Below, piece after piece: positions 1-8,846 of a DNA stretch of 64,000 nucleotides (its first letter is position 1; every line of letters begins with the position of its first letter). The notes beneath the pieces are model-generated. The model saw only the letters and a program-made list of their open reading frames with translations. It was not told where the DNA came from and made no database searches. The translations under genes were made by a program, and so were the position numbers. Source of the stretch: Flavobacterium sp. MDT1-60 (GTDB lineage Bacteria; Bacteroidota; Bacteroidia; Flavobacteriales; Flavobacteriaceae). The DNA is taken from NCBI RefSeq assembly GCF_014844035.1, contig NZ_CP062159.1:558001-622000 (forward strand), given 5' to 3'.

Positions 1-940
1 CTGTTCCGAGATTGAAAAGGGTTTTCAGATTTCCTTTTTTATCTAAAATCATCATGATTAAAGCACCAACCAAATTAAAAAGTGCTACAATAATTACCAA
101 CGTAAAAATCAAATAAACAGCAATATTCTCTGTGTTGAGCATTTTATACAAAGACTCATTAAGTTGCGCTCTGTTTTTTATTGTGATTTTATTCTTGAAA
201 ATGCTTTCCAGTTGAGATCGGATTGCATCTTCATTCGCGTTTTCTTTTAATTTGAGTTCAACTCCCGAAATCTGATTCGATTTGTACATCAATAATTCCT
301 GTGCCAAACTTAAATCGGCAAAAACATATTTTGAATCTAAATCTTCGCTGATGGAATAAATCCCGACAGGTAAAACATCGGTTTTATTAAAAGCTTCTTC
401 CGGATTTTCAAAGGCTCCTTTTCCTGGTTTCGGTGCGAATATTTGCAATGGGTTCTCAAAGTCAAGAATTCCCATAGAAAAATCTCTTGCAATTCCGTAA
501 CCGACAACTACCTGATACGTATCTGGTTTCACCCATTGACCATTAAACAATTTCTTTCTGATATCGTTTACAACCGGATACAGACTGTCAACGCCTTTTA
601 AGTAAGTAACTTGTTGTTTGTCTTTAAACAAAAACAAAACACGTTCTTCGATAATTTTGGTATACGAAGCAACGCCTTCTATTTTTTTAATTTCACTCTC
701 CTGATTCGGCGTAATTAAAAATGATTTCCCAAGCGTGCTTGTAATTTTTAAATCGGGATCAATTTCATTGGTGAAGGAAAGACTGAATACTTTTAGTCCG
801 CTAAAAACGGACAAAACCACAAACAAAGCCATTGTGCCAACAATAATTCCCATGCTGGCAATGCGATTAATAATATTGATAGCATTGTTTTTACTTCTGC
901 TAAAAATGTAACGTTTGGCTATGTAAAGGGGGAAATTCAA
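1..940 (-). CDS. ABC transporter permease, FtsX/LolE-type (3' end outside window)
   Basis: Inner-membrane permease of the FtsX/MacB-LolE class, whose members work with an ABC ATPase in lipoprotein release or envelope processes. About 313 residues are visible. After a short basic N-terminus (MNFPLYIAKRYIF) comes a first membrane segment (INRIASMGIIVGTMALFVVL), then a long periplasmic region. Near the window edge lies a second membrane segment with the family-typical ALFNLVGALIMMILDKKGNL. The start is a TTG at 940, one base after the rbfA stop; no ATG lies nearby and MNFPLYIAKRY is the usual N-terminus of flavobacterial relatives. The close spacing suggests co-transcription after rbfA. The C-terminal membrane segments are cut off by the window edge. 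The family assignment is firm; the exact substrate is not known. Confidence 0.85.
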   Translation of the reverse strand, partial: MNFPLYIAKRYIFSRSKNNAINIINRIASMGIIVGTMALFVVLSVFSGLKVFSLSFTNEIDPDLKITSTLGKSFLITPNQESEIKKIEGVASYTKIIEERVLFLFKDKQQVTYLKGVDSLYPVVNDIRKKLFNGQWVKPDTYQVVVGYGIARDFSMGILDFENPLQIFAPKPGKGAFENPEEAFNKTDVLPVGIYSISEDLDSKYVFADLSLAQELLMYKSNQISGVELKLKENANEDAIRSQLESIFKNKITIKNRAQLNESLYKMLNTENIAVYLIFTLVIIVALFNLVGALIMMILDKKGNLKTLFNLGT

Positions 941-941
941 C

Positions 942-1334
942 TTATGATTTTCTTCTTTTTTCTAAAAGATCACGGTTTTCAATTGGGTTCTCTCTGTTTG
1001 ATAAAGCGTTATCAATTTTTTCGATATAATCTAATGAGTCATCGATAAAAAATACCAGGTTTGGTACACGACGCAATTGCAAACGTACACGTTGTGATAA
1101 ATCGTGTTTAATTAAGGTAGTATTTGATTTTATACCTTCTAAAGTTTCTTTTGCTTTTTCTTGTGGAAAAATGCTTAAATATACTGTTGCCACAGATAAA
1201 TCTGATGTAACGCTAACTTTGGATACCGAAATTACCAAATTATTAATTCCGTTTTTTCGCACTTCACCTTGCAAAATATCAACCAAATCTTTTTGGATGA
1301 CACCGCCTATTTTTTTCTGTCTATTTGTTTCCAT
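942..1334 (-). CDS. rbfA: Ribosome-binding factor A
   Basis: A 130-residue protein of the RbfA family, a KH-like cytoplasmic factor that binds the 30S subunit and helps mature the 5' end of 16S rRNA. The length is normal. The N-terminal METNRQKKIGGVIQKDL, the central ISVSKVSVTSDLSVATVYLSIF and RVRLQLRRVPNLVFFIDDS near the C-terminus are family hallmarks. The ATG start is at 1334. A TAnnTTTG element (TATTTTTG, minus strand) ends five bases upstream, so the mRNA may be almost leaderless. The FtsX-type permease follows after a single base, so the two are probably co-transcribed, a common flavobacterial arrangement. Confidence 0.95.
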   Translation of the reverse strand: METNRQKKIGGVIQKDLVDILQGEVRKNGINNLVISVSKVSVTSDLSVATVYLSIFPQEKAKETLEGIKSNTTLIKHDLSQRVRLQLRRVPNLVFFIDDSLDYIEKIDNALSNRENPIENRDLLEKRRKS

Positions 1335-1338
1335 AGTG

Positions 1339-1346
1339 CAAAAATA
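1339..1346 (-). promoter_or_regulatory. Putative -7 element of rbfA promoter
   Basis: TATTTTTG on the minus strand fits the Bacteroidota TAnnTTTG -7 consensus. It lies immediately upstream of the rbfA ATG, implying a very short or absent leader. Confidence 0.4.
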
Positions 1347-1457
1347 CTATTTTTAAATTTCACTCGATACAATTTCAATTGAACAATAGAATGATTTTTA
1401 CATTCTTACCTCTTTTTATTGCGTTTTTGATTCTTTTTTTGATGAAACCCTAATAAA

Positions 1458-1509
1458 TGAGATCATTCCTCAAGGATCTCAATACTGATAAAATCGTATT
1501 TTTTATCAG
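1458..1509. other. Two hairpins in the leader of the CBS remnant
   Basis: Two perfect inverted repeats stand in tandem: TGAGATC (1458-1464) with GATCTCA (1475-1481), and CTGATAAAA (1485-1493) with TTTTATCAG (1501-1509). They lie 40-90 bases before the CBS-domain remnant. They could be transcription termination structures or a leftover leader of the former gene. Confidence 0.35.
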
Positions 1510-1550
1510 AATTATCTTATACATTAATAGAGCCTAATAACAAATCAATT

Positions 1551-1664
1551 ATGAAAAAAAGAGAACCAATCAGTCATATTATGACAAAAACCGTAGTGAG
1601 TGCAAATGAAAATGACGACTTAAAAAAAGTTGTTGAGAAACTGAAGAAAAATACAATTCTATGA
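1551..1664 (+). pseudogene. Truncated CBS-domain protein remnant
   Basis: A 37-codon reading frame beginning MKKREPISHIMTKTVVSA and continuing through DLKKVVEKLKKNTIL before a TGA. This is the first half of a CBS motif: the HIMT(K/R)xVVxA strand and the following helix that binds adenosyl ligands in full-length CBS proteins. A functional CBS module needs two motifs of about 60 residues, so the protein is cut short. The DNA after the stop does not continue the CBS sequence in any frame, so this is a deletion remnant and not a simple frameshift. A terminator-like hairpin follows about 60 bases later. Recognition rests on motif memory alone. Confidence 0.6.
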
Positions 1665-1724
1665 ATGAGTAAATTTTCAATTTTTTAAATTCCAAATTTC
1701 AAATTTTGGAGTTTACGAATTAAC

Positions 1725-1751
1725 AAAAGGGAGCTATCATAGTTCCCTTTT
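1725..1751 (+). terminator. Terminator-like hairpin after CBS remnant
   Basis: AAAAGGGAGCT (1725-1735) pairs with AGTTCCCTTTT (1741-1751) around a five-base loop with one wobble/mismatch. The arm ends in a T run, the layout of an intrinsic terminator. Confidence 0.6.
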
Positions 1752-1924
1752 CAGCTTTAATCATTCTTCATTTAGGCCTTCAACTTCTGAAAAAACTGTT
1801 TTTGAGGATATGAAATTGTAAAAAAACATAGCCTTAAAAAGTAATATTTTCAAAATAGAAACTTGAAAAAATGAATATTGTATAAATTACAAAATCAACA
1901 TTAATTTAAAGCTTTACAAGTAAA

Positions 1925-1932
1925 TAAATTTG
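1925..1932 (+). promoter_or_regulatory. Putative -7 element upstream of ATP-grasp operon
   Basis: TAAATTTG matches the TAnnTTTG consensus about 70 bases before the ATG at 2002. No convincing -33 element was identified. Confidence 0.35.
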
Positions 1933-2001
1933 TATTTTAGATCAAAAAGCGAGTATTTTTCATTAAAAAGTCTACTATTCAATTTATTTAATAATTAGAG
2001 C

Positions 2002-3437
2002 ATGGCGAAATTGGCACCAAGTTTAAATCATAGCGGCTGGGATGAAATGTTCTCTAAAGAAGGTGTTCGGGAATCCTACAGTCAAGTTTTCAAAACTTTA
2101 CAAAGTTTAAGTCATAAAAATTTAACCAGCAAACAACAACAGGCCTCTGATTTGTTCATGAATCAGGGAATAACTTTTACCGTTTACAGTGATGATGCCA
2201 ATGGAATCGAACGCATATTTCCCTTTGATATAATTCCGAGGATCATCACACAAAAAGATTGGTTAGAAGTTGAATCAGGAATCAAACAACGTTTAATGGC
2301 TCTGAATTTGTTTTTGGAAGACATTTATAATGAACAGAATATTGTAAAAGAAGGTATCATTCCTGCAGGATTAATTGCATCTTGTCCACATTACATACAG
2401 GAAGTTCAAGGGATAAAAGTGCCTCATAATATACATGTACATATTGCAGGAATCGATTTAATTCGTGGTGCAAAAGGTGAATTTATGTTTTGGAAGATAA
2501 TTTACGATGCCCTAGCGGTGTGAGTTATATGTTAGAAAACCGGGAAATTACAAAACGAATTTTCCCCGATATGCTTTCTTCAAATCATGTTAGTATGGTC
2601 AGTAATTACCCTATGATTTTTCATAGTATTTTGGTTTCGCTTTCCCCAAGGAATATTTCTAACCCAAATGTGGTTTTGCTAACTCCAGGGGTTTATAATT
2701 CAGCTTATTATGAACACACTTATTTAGCGCGACAAATGGGAATTCCGTTGGTTGAAGGACGAGATTTGGTTGTCAATAATAGTCGTGTTTATATGAAAAC
2801 GACTTCCGGGTTACAACAAGTCGATGTTATCTATCGCCGTCTGGACGATGAATATTTGGATCCTTTGGTTTTTAAACCAGACAGTGCACTTGGTGTTCCG
2901 GGTTTAATCAGTGCTTATCGACAGGGAAATGTGGCTTTGGTAAATGCTGTAGGAAATGGCGTTGCCGATGATAAAGCGATTTATGCTTACGTTCCGGATA
3001 TGATTAAATATTATTTGAATGAGGAACCGATTTTGAAAAATGTTCCGACCTATAGAATGGAAAATCTAGACGAACGCGAACATGTTTTTTCCAACATGGA
3101 AACTATGGTTATTAAAGAAACCAACCAAAGTGGTGGTTACGGAATGATCATGGGCAACAAAGCAACGCAGGAAGAAATGGACCAAGCCAAAATTGCGATT
3201 ACCAAAACCCCAAGAAATTTTATTGCACAGCCTATTATTCAATTAAGCACGGTTCCGTGTTTAATTGACGGACAACTCAAATTACGCCACGTCGATTTGC
3301 GTCCATACGCATTATGCGGACCAAAGGGAATTCAAATTGTTCCCGGAGGTTTAACGCGTGTTGCCTTGACCGAAGGTTCTTTGGTTGTCAATTCATCACA
3401 AGGCGGTGGCAGTAAAGACACCTGGATTATAAAATAA
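2002..3437 (+). pseudogene. Circularly permuted ATP-grasp protein, frameshifted in this sequence
   Basis: Circularly permuted ATP-grasp proteins (DUF404/DUF407) are predicted carboxylate-amine ligases that form amide or peptide bonds. The N-terminal 174 codons start at ATG 2002 (MAKLAPSLNHSGWDEMF) and the reading frame continues in another frame from about 2485 to 3437. The expected junction GEFYVLEDNLRCPSGVSYM is broken: the sequence has TTT at 2482-2484 where four T would read on as F-Y-V-L-E-D-N. With one T restored the protein is 478 residues, normal for the family. The C-terminal part carries RCPSGVSYMLENR and GGYGMIMG, and ends QGGGSKDTWII as in homologs. The alpha-E and transglutaminase genes follow on the same strand. 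The lesion is a single-base deletion in a short homopolymer, so a sequencing error is more likely than real gene loss. Confidence 0.85.
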
Positions 3438-3467
3438 ATTACATTTCTAACCTCAAAAACATTCAAA

Positions 3468-4421
3468 ATGGGAGTAAATATGCTTAGCCGGGTCGCCGAC
3501 GGAATGTTTTGGCTCAACCGATATATGGAACGTACAGATGGAATGTTGCTTACTTTAAACACTTCTTATATTTTATCTTTTGATAAAGAAATTAATGATT
3601 CTCAGGGTTACAAACCGTTATTGGAATATTATACCAATTTGTCCAGAGATAAAATTCACGCGATACAATATGACACAACTTATGTTCTAAAATACATTAT
3701 TTGCGACAACCAAAATGATAATTCAGTTAAAAATCTAGTGGTGAAAGCGCGTGAAAATGCCCGCGGTTCTCAGGATAAAATCACCAAAGAATTGTGGGAA
3801 CATATCAACTCGATGTATCATTATATGAACTCGCCAGATTTACCAAAAAAACTGGAAACAACAGATGCGCTAAAGATTATTACCAAACTTAATAAAGATT
3901 TATTGCTTTATAATGGAATTCTGCAAGTTACAATGCCACGCGGTTTGGGCTGGTGTTTTTCGAGTATTGGCAAACATATCGAAAGATGTCTGCAAACTAT
4001 TTCAATGACACAGGCGTATTTTGCTCCTATAAATTATAATCTCGAAGGCGAAGAAGATTTAATGTATTGGCGCCGATTATTATTATCGCTTTCCGGCTAT
4101 GAATTGTATCTCAAAAGCTACAGCAATATTTCGCACAATCGAAAAGTAGTGCATCAGGTTATTTTTAATAAAGATTTTGCACACTCTGTAATTTATACTT
4201 TAGACTTTATAAATACGTATTTGGATTGTTTGTTTAAAGACAATGACTTGAGTGAAGCCCGAACTTTAATAAACCAATTTGGCCGTCTAAAAAGTTATGT
4301 TGCTTTTACAGATTATCAACATTTGACCAATCAGGAATTGGAAGAAGTCTTGCAAAACACCAAAAATCAGCTCATTCAATTCTCGACAGATTTTTCAAAA
4401 TTATTCTTTTCTTATACCTAA
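3468..4421 (+). CDS. Alpha-E domain-containing protein (DUF403)
   Basis: A 317-residue, mostly alpha-helical cytoplasmic protein of the alpha-E family. The diagnostic N-terminus MLSRVADGMFWLNRYMERTD is complete, and the later PRGLGWCFSSIGKHIERC block is also typical. Family members are almost always encoded next to a circularly permuted ATP-grasp protein and a transglutaminase-like protein, as here. From comparative genomics the trio is predicted to make or attach short peptides; no reaction has been assigned to the alpha-E protein itself. The start at 3468 follows the ATP-grasp stop by 30 bases, and the transglutaminase gene begins four bases after this stop, so the three genes form an operon. 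Confidence 0.88.
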   Translation: MGVNMLSRVADGMFWLNRYMERTDGMLLTLNTSYILSFDKEINDSQGYKPLLEYYTNLSRDKIHAIQYDTTYVLKYIICDNQNDNSVKNLVVKARENARGSQDKITKELWEHINSMYHYMNSPDLPKKLETTDALKIITKLNKDLLLYNGILQVTMPRGLGWCFSSIGKHIERCLQTISMTQAYFAPINYNLEGEEDLMYWRRLLLSLSGYELYLKSYSNISHNRKVVHQVIFNKDFAHSVIYTLDFINTYLDCLFKDNDLSEARTLINQFGRLKSYVAFTDYQHLTNQELEEVLQNTKNQLIQFSTDFSKLFFSYT

Positions 4422-4425
4422 AAAT

Positions 4426-5373
4426 ATGGCGGTTTTCAAAATAGTTCACCTCACAAAATATCAATATAATCATCCCATAAAAGAAAGTATTAATGAAATT
4501 CGATTATTCCCACATCATTTTGAAAATCAGGAAGTATTACAATATCAGTTGTTAATTACACACAATCCTGATGTCGATATTTCTGAAGATTATTACGGAA
4601 ATCGTGTTGGAAATTTCAATGTTTTGGATGTTCATACCGAAATGACAATCGAATCCAGAATGTTGGTTCGCGTTAATCATTCACTTAAAATTCCGGAAAT
4701 TGATGCCACTTCTGTGGAAGATATTCAGGCTGAAAAAGAAAAAAGTATTATGCTATTGCGCCTTTGTTATTTGGATGATATTCAGAAACAAAATGAAATT
4801 GAAGCCATTTTAAAAAAAATAAATATTGAAAACAAATCTATAATTGAAATTGCGCAACAATGCAATACATACGTTTATGATAATTTTACTTATACCAAAG
4901 GAATTACCAATATTGAAACTACTGTTGATGATATTCTAACGCTTAAAAAAGGAGTTTGCCAAGATTTTGCTCATATTCTATTACAGCTTTTGCGTACAGC
5001 CGGAATTCCGTCACGATATGTTAGCGGTTACATTTGTCCCAACGAAAGCGGGCTTCGAGGCGAAGGTGCGACACATGCCTGGGTCGAAATTTACACCCCA
5101 AAACAAGGTTGGTTAGGATTAGATCCAACGAATAATATATGGACAATGGATAATCATGTTCGGCTTTCTGTGGGAAGAAATTTTAGCGATTGTACACCTA
5201 TAAAAGGAACTTTTAAAGGACTTGCCAGACAAACACTTTCTGTATGTGTTTCCATTGGTTATGAAGATGGAAGACAATTCGAAGAAATCAACGACGTTAA
5301 ACTTCAGGAAGTTTCATCGCGTGTTAAGGAACAATTAGATTATATGGATCATTTGCAGCAGCAACAGCAATAA
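4426..5373 (+). CDS. Transglutaminase-like cysteine protease family protein
   Basis: A 315-residue protein with an N-terminal bacterial transglutaminase-associated beta domain (IVHLTKYQYNHPIKESINEI, residues 5-25) and a transglutaminase-like papain-fold core. The catalytic triad is visible: Cys178 in KGVCQDFAH, His217 in GATHAWVEI and Asp233 in GLDPTN. Such proteins hydrolyse or transfer peptide or isopeptide bonds. With the ATP-grasp and alpha-E genes just upstream, it probably processes the peptide made by that ligase. The C-terminus ends in a Gln-rich tail (HLQQQQQ). A strong hairpin terminator closes the operon right after the stop codon. The substrate is unknown. Confidence 0.88.
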   Translation: MAVFKIVHLTKYQYNHPIKESINEIRLFPHHFENQEVLQYQLLITHNPDVDISEDYYGNRVGNFNVLDVHTEMTIESRMLVRVNHSLKIPEIDATSVEDIQAEKEKSIMLLRLCYLDDIQKQNEIEAILKKINIENKSIIEIAQQCNTYVYDNFTYTKGITNIETTVDDILTLKKGVCQDFAHILLQLLRTAGIPSRYVSGYICPNESGLRGEGATHAWVEIYTPKQGWLGLDPTNNIWTMDNHVRLSVGRNFSDCTPIKGTFKGLARQTLSVCVSIGYEDGRQFEEINDVKLQEVSSRVKEQLDYMDHLQQQQQ

Positions 5374-5378
5374 AAAAA

Positions 5379-5399
5379 GGGAGCTTAAAATTAGCTCCC
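5379..5399. terminator. Bidirectional terminator between convergent genes
   Basis: GGGAGCT (5379-5385) pairs with AGCTCCC (5393-5399), flanked by an A run on the left and a T run on the right. It can therefore end both the transglutaminase operon and the minus-strand LytM gene, whose stop is at 5408. Confidence 0.75.
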
Positions 5400-5407
5400 C
5401 TTGTTTT

Positions 5408-6661
5408 TTATCTGTTTTGCAACCATCCTTCCGGATTATTATTTGATGTATTTTGAAGAATCAAAAACTTAATGATTGTTTTTCCGGTGTCACCACTAGT
5501 TCTCACTTTTCCGATACTTTGTTTGATATTTACCTTATCCCCTTTTTCTACAAATACCTGACTTAAATTCTGATAAACTGTGAAATAATCTCCATGCTGA
5601 ATCATAACAGCTCTGTTGATTGGAGATAAAACTATAACGCTTGAAACTGTACCTTCAAACACAGCACGTGCTGTAGCTCCGGACTCTGTCGTGATCTCCA
5701 CTCCTGAATTATGAACTGTTAAATTTGGATATAATGGATGTTGTTGATCACCATATCCTAATGAAATAAATCCTTTTTCTACAGGCCAAGGTAATTTTCC
5801 ACGGTTTGCTTTAAAGTCGGCAGCCAGGATTTTTCCTTCTGGAGTTAAAGCAATTTTAGATGATGAAACCGGAGCAGTAGAAGCCGTAGATCCCGGATTG
5901 TCTTTTGCTCTTTCTGCGGCAGCTTTTCTATTCGCTTCAGCAATCGCTTCACGAATCAAACGATCAATTTGTCTGTCGATTCTTTTCGCTTCTGCTTGTT
6001 TACTTCTGGTATCAGCAATAATTTTATTTTTATCTTTTTTAATAGCATTAACCAATTTTTGCTGTTCCTTCTTTTCAACTTCTAAACTTTGCTTTTCCTT
6101 TTGATTTTCAGCAATAATCTTTTTCTTTACTTTTCTTTGACCATCCAATTTTGCGTTGAAATCTACTAATTGAGCCGTTTTAGATTGAATCTCTAAACCT
6201 TGATTTTTTCTGAAATTAGTATATTGTTTTAAATATTGTGCTCTTTTATAAGCCTGTAAAAAACTTTCCGAAGATAAAATAAACATTGCTCTACTTTGCT
6301 CAGAACGGCTTTTGTATGATTTCAGGATCATCTTTGCATAATCTTCTTTCAAAACTGCTAATTCTCGCTTCAGTTTATTAACCTTAAGTTGGTTAATATA
6401 CATATCATTGTTTAAAATTTTCTCTTGTCGAGCAGTGGTATTAATCAGTTTTTCTTTCAGTTTAATTTTATTCGCCTGAATCAAAAATACATTTACAGCC
6501 GACTTTTCTTTTTTCTTTACAGACTGCAGCATTTTTTCGTTGTCTCTAATTTCCTGCTGAATCTGGGCTTTACGCTGCTCCAGTTTTTCTTGTTGCGAAT
6601 CCTGCGCCCACATGAAAGTTGTGGCACAAATAAAAATTAGGCTGAGGAGAAATTTTGGCAT
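5408..6661 (-). CDS. EnvC-like murein hydrolase activator with degenerate LytM (M23) domain
   Basis: A secreted protein with a signal peptide (MPKFLLSLIFICATTFMWAQ), a long coiled coil (residues about 20-250, rich in K, E and Q) and a C-terminal LytM/M23 domain of about 120 residues. This is the architecture of EnvC-type activators of cell-division amidases. The zinc ligands are not preserved: the HxxxD-like position reads HNSGVEI and the usual HxH near the end reads IKF, so it is probably a non-enzymatic activator. The ATG at 6661 is preferred because it starts the signal peptide; an in-frame TTG seven codons earlier (6682) is possible. It is the last gene of the run with the DUF4292 and TPR genes (24 bases from the DUF4292 stop to this ATG). 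Confidence 0.85.
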   Translation of the reverse strand: MPKFLLSLIFICATTFMWAQDSQQEKLEQRKAQIQQEIRDNEKMLQSVKKKEKSAVNVFLIQANKIKLKEKLINTTARQEKILNNDMYINQLKVNKLKRELAVLKEDYAKMILKSYKSRSEQSRAMFILSSESFLQAYKRAQYLKQYTNFRKNQGLEIQSKTAQLVDFNAKLDGQRKVKKKIIAENQKEKQSLEVEKKEQQKLVNAIKKDKNKIIADTRSKQAEAKRIDRQIDRLIREAIAEANRKAAAERAKDNPGSTASTAPVSSSKIALTPEGKILAADFKANRGKLPWPVEKGFISLGYGDQQHPLYPNLTVHNSGVEITTESGATARAVFEGTVSSVIVLSPINRAVMIQHGDYFTVYQNLSQVFVEKGDKVNIKQSIGKVRTSGDTGKTIIKFLILQNTSNNNPEGWLQNR

Positions 6662-6684
6662 GTTTCTTTTTTCTTTTTGCAAAT

Positions 6685-7464
6685 TTAGTTAATTATAACT
6701 TTTTTATACCCACTTGGAACACTATATGGAAAAGAAAGTTCTTCGTTAAACGTAATATTATTATATTCTAAATTAATATCGGTCTTCCCTTTTGGCTGAA
6801 CAGCATTAATTTCGATTTTGGTTGGGAGTATTCCCTGATCAAATGTTTTATTATCAGAATATTTTATTGCTAACATTCTGTTTTCTGCAGGTTGTGAAAT
6901 TTCTTCTTTTTGCAGTAAATATTTTTCTGAATCTAAATAGAATGTCTTTTTTATTTTAGCTTCTTTTTCATCTTCCAACTTAAAAAGATTTTCTACAATC
7001 GTCTGTGTATATTTTCCTTTTCTTAAATCATCCAAAGCTTCTCCAACTAATAAGTTTTGAACTTTACTGTAATCCAGTTCAGTCCCAAGCCATTTGCTTA
7101 AACTTGTAAAATCACCTTCGTAATAAGTACCTTTTATTTTTTCGTAATAACTTACTGTAGTAGGTGTAATCAATGCCTTTGCCATTGTGATTCCAAGAAA
7201 ACGAACACTTACTAAAATTTGCTTGTCTTTTTCAATTTTGATTTCGGCAGTTACATTCTGACTTTGTTTTTCATCTTCATATTTAGCACTTGCTCTTATA
7301 TTTAATGTTTTGAAATCTAATTTATTGTCATAATGTTTTGCTATTGCTTTTTTATCCTCTTTTGGCGCTTCTGCAGTTTTGTCTGTGTTTTGTACTGCGA
7401 CAGCTTTCGATTTACATGAAATCACAAAAACTGACATCAATACTAATACTATATATTTTTTCAT
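6685..7464 (-). CDS. DUF4292 domain lipoprotein
   Basis: A 259-residue putative outer-membrane or periplasmic lipoprotein. The signal peptide ends in a lipobox (VISCKSK) with Cys17 as the lipidation site. The rest is a beta-rich domain with LNIRASAKYEDE and VSVRFLGITMAKALITP, typical of DUF4292, a Bacteroidota family resembling LolA/LolB-like lipid-binding folds. The function is not established. It lies between a TPR protein (stop three bases upstream) and the EnvC-like gene, suggesting a shared envelope role. All three genes are probably read from a promoter further upstream. Confidence 0.82.
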   Translation of the reverse strand: MKKYIVLVLMSVFVISCKSKAVAVQNTDKTAEAPKEDKKAIAKHYDNKLDFKTLNIRASAKYEDEKQSQNVTAEIKIEKDKQILVSVRFLGITMAKALITPTTVSYYEKIKGTYYEGDFTSLSKWLGTELDYSKVQNLLVGEALDDLRKGKYTQTIVENLFKLEDEKEAKIKKTFYLDSEKYLLQKEEISQPAENRMLAIKYSDNKTFDQGILPTKIEINAVQPKGKTDINLEYNNITFNEELSFPYSVPSGYKKVIIN

Positions 7465-7467
7465 TTC

Positions 7468-8820
7468 TTACTTTTTTTGTTTTAATAACTCATTTGCCTT
7501 CAAAAAGTATTCCTCTTTTTTCTTAGCATCCCCTAATCCATTGTATGCCTCTCCAAGCTGAATATTAAAATTTGCCTCAAGTGTTTTATCCTCTACGACA
7601 TAATCAAGCCCCATTTCTAAAACGGTTTTTGCATTCTTAAATTGTTGTAACTTATTGTTTCCTAAGCCTGCATAATAATAGAATTGTGGCTGGCTCGGAT
7701 ACACTTCAATCATATTCATCGCTCTTTTCGTCATCGGTTCAAACTGTTTTGCCTGAGTATACGCTTCAAGCAAAAGCAAATTCGTTTCTCGATCTGTATC
7801 TGAATTTGCCTTTAAATCTTTTTCATAAAACTTAATTGCATTTTCAAATTGGCCTTTACTGTGATAGAATTTCCCAATTTCTTTTGCAACATCAACACTT
7901 GGATCGTTATCAAAATAAGCAATTGCTTTCTCTAAATCTGGAGCATATTGCGGATTTTTATTCACATAAATCAAAAATTCATTTAGCGTACGATGCTTTA
8001 TTTTTGAATCAATTTTAGAACTTGACAAAATCACATTCATTGATTTAATTGCCTGATCTGGTTTATTGCCATCTAAATACACTTTGAATAAACTTACCTG
8101 AGCCCATTCAGAATTCGGAATTTCTTTTGCCAATTGTTTTGCAACATCCAAAGCTTTATCTGTTTCTTCTGATTTTGAATATAAAAAAATCAGGTTGACA
8201 TAATTTGATTCTTCTTTCGGATTTTGTTTAATCTGATTAATCAAATTAGCAATCTCAGAATTTTGATATTTTCCCTGAGATAAAATCTGCATTTTATATC
8301 TTTCACGATCTTCAGATTTTCCGAATTTATCGTTCATTTCATTAATCGTTGAAAGCGCTTTATCGTACTGATTCGTCAACATGTATAATGAAATCAAATC
8401 ATCTTTATATTCTTCGTCAAACGGAATAATTTTCTGAATCGTTTCGATTGCTAAAGGATAATTTTTGGTTTCATAACTTACATCATAAATTCCAAGCCAA
8501 TACCATTTGTTCTTTGGGTCTAATTGTGTTGCTTTTTCAAAAGAAGTTTGAGCATTGCTATATTCTTTTAGAGCAAAGTAATTCTTCCCCAATTCAAAAT
8601 AAGCAACAGCATCATTAGGTTTTAGTTTGATACATTTTTCTAATGATACAATGGCCTTATCATAATTCTCAATTCCTTTTTGTTTTAATGATTCATAAAA
8701 AGAGTCCTGGTATTCATCGGTTGCCATAGCAATATCTTCCGGTTCAGTCTGAGCTAAAACCGAAGTTGAATTGCAAAGCAAAACGAAAAATAAAATTACA
8801 AAAACTCCTTTTTTCATCAT
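7468..8820 (-). CDS. Tetratricopeptide repeat protein, exported
   Basis: A 450-residue protein with an N-terminal signal peptide (VFVILFFVLLCNSTSVLAQ) and tandem TPR units. Clear repeats include AIVSLEKCIKLKPNDAVAYF (about residues 57-76), the next unit ending ATQLDPKN, and a later FENAIKFYEKDL. TPR arrays scaffold protein complexes, here in the periplasm or at the outer membrane. The start is a double ATG at 8820. It opens a tight run with the DUF4292 lipoprotein and the EnvC-like protein, an arrangement common in Flavobacteria, where it is thought to serve the cell envelope. The partner proteins are unknown. Confidence 0.82.
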   Translation of the reverse strand: MMKKGVFVILFFVLLCNSTSVLAQTEPEDIAMATDEYQDSFYESLKQKGIENYDKAIVSLEKCIKLKPNDAVAYFELGKNYFALKEYSNAQTSFEKATQLDPKNKWYWLGIYDVSYETKNYPLAIETIQKIIPFDEEYKDDLISLYMLTNQYDKALSTINEMNDKFGKSEDRERYKMQILSQGKYQNSEIANLINQIKQNPKEESNYVNLIFLYSKSEETDKALDVAKQLAKEIPNSEWAQVSLFKVYLDGNKPDQAIKSMNVILSSSKIDSKIKHRTLNEFLIYVNKNPQYAPDLEKAIAYFDNDPSVDVAKEIGKFYHSKGQFENAIKFYEKDLKANSDTDRETNLLLLEAYTQAKQFEPMTKRAMNMIEVYPSQPQFYYYAGLGNNKLQQFKNAKTVLEMGLDYVVEDKTLEANFNIQLGEAYNGLGDAKKKEEYFLKANELLKQKK

Positions 8821-8846
8821 TTACATAATTTTATTTTAAATTATTA

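Larger units (their letters stand above)
1665..2001. other. AT-rich intergenic region with terminator and promoter
   Basis: No gene is visible. The stretch holds AAATTCCAAATTT-type repeat words (about 1685-1710), the terminator hairpin at 1725-1751 and a putative promoter for the ATP-grasp operon at 1925-1932. The rest is low-complexity AT-rich sequence. Confidence 0.5.
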
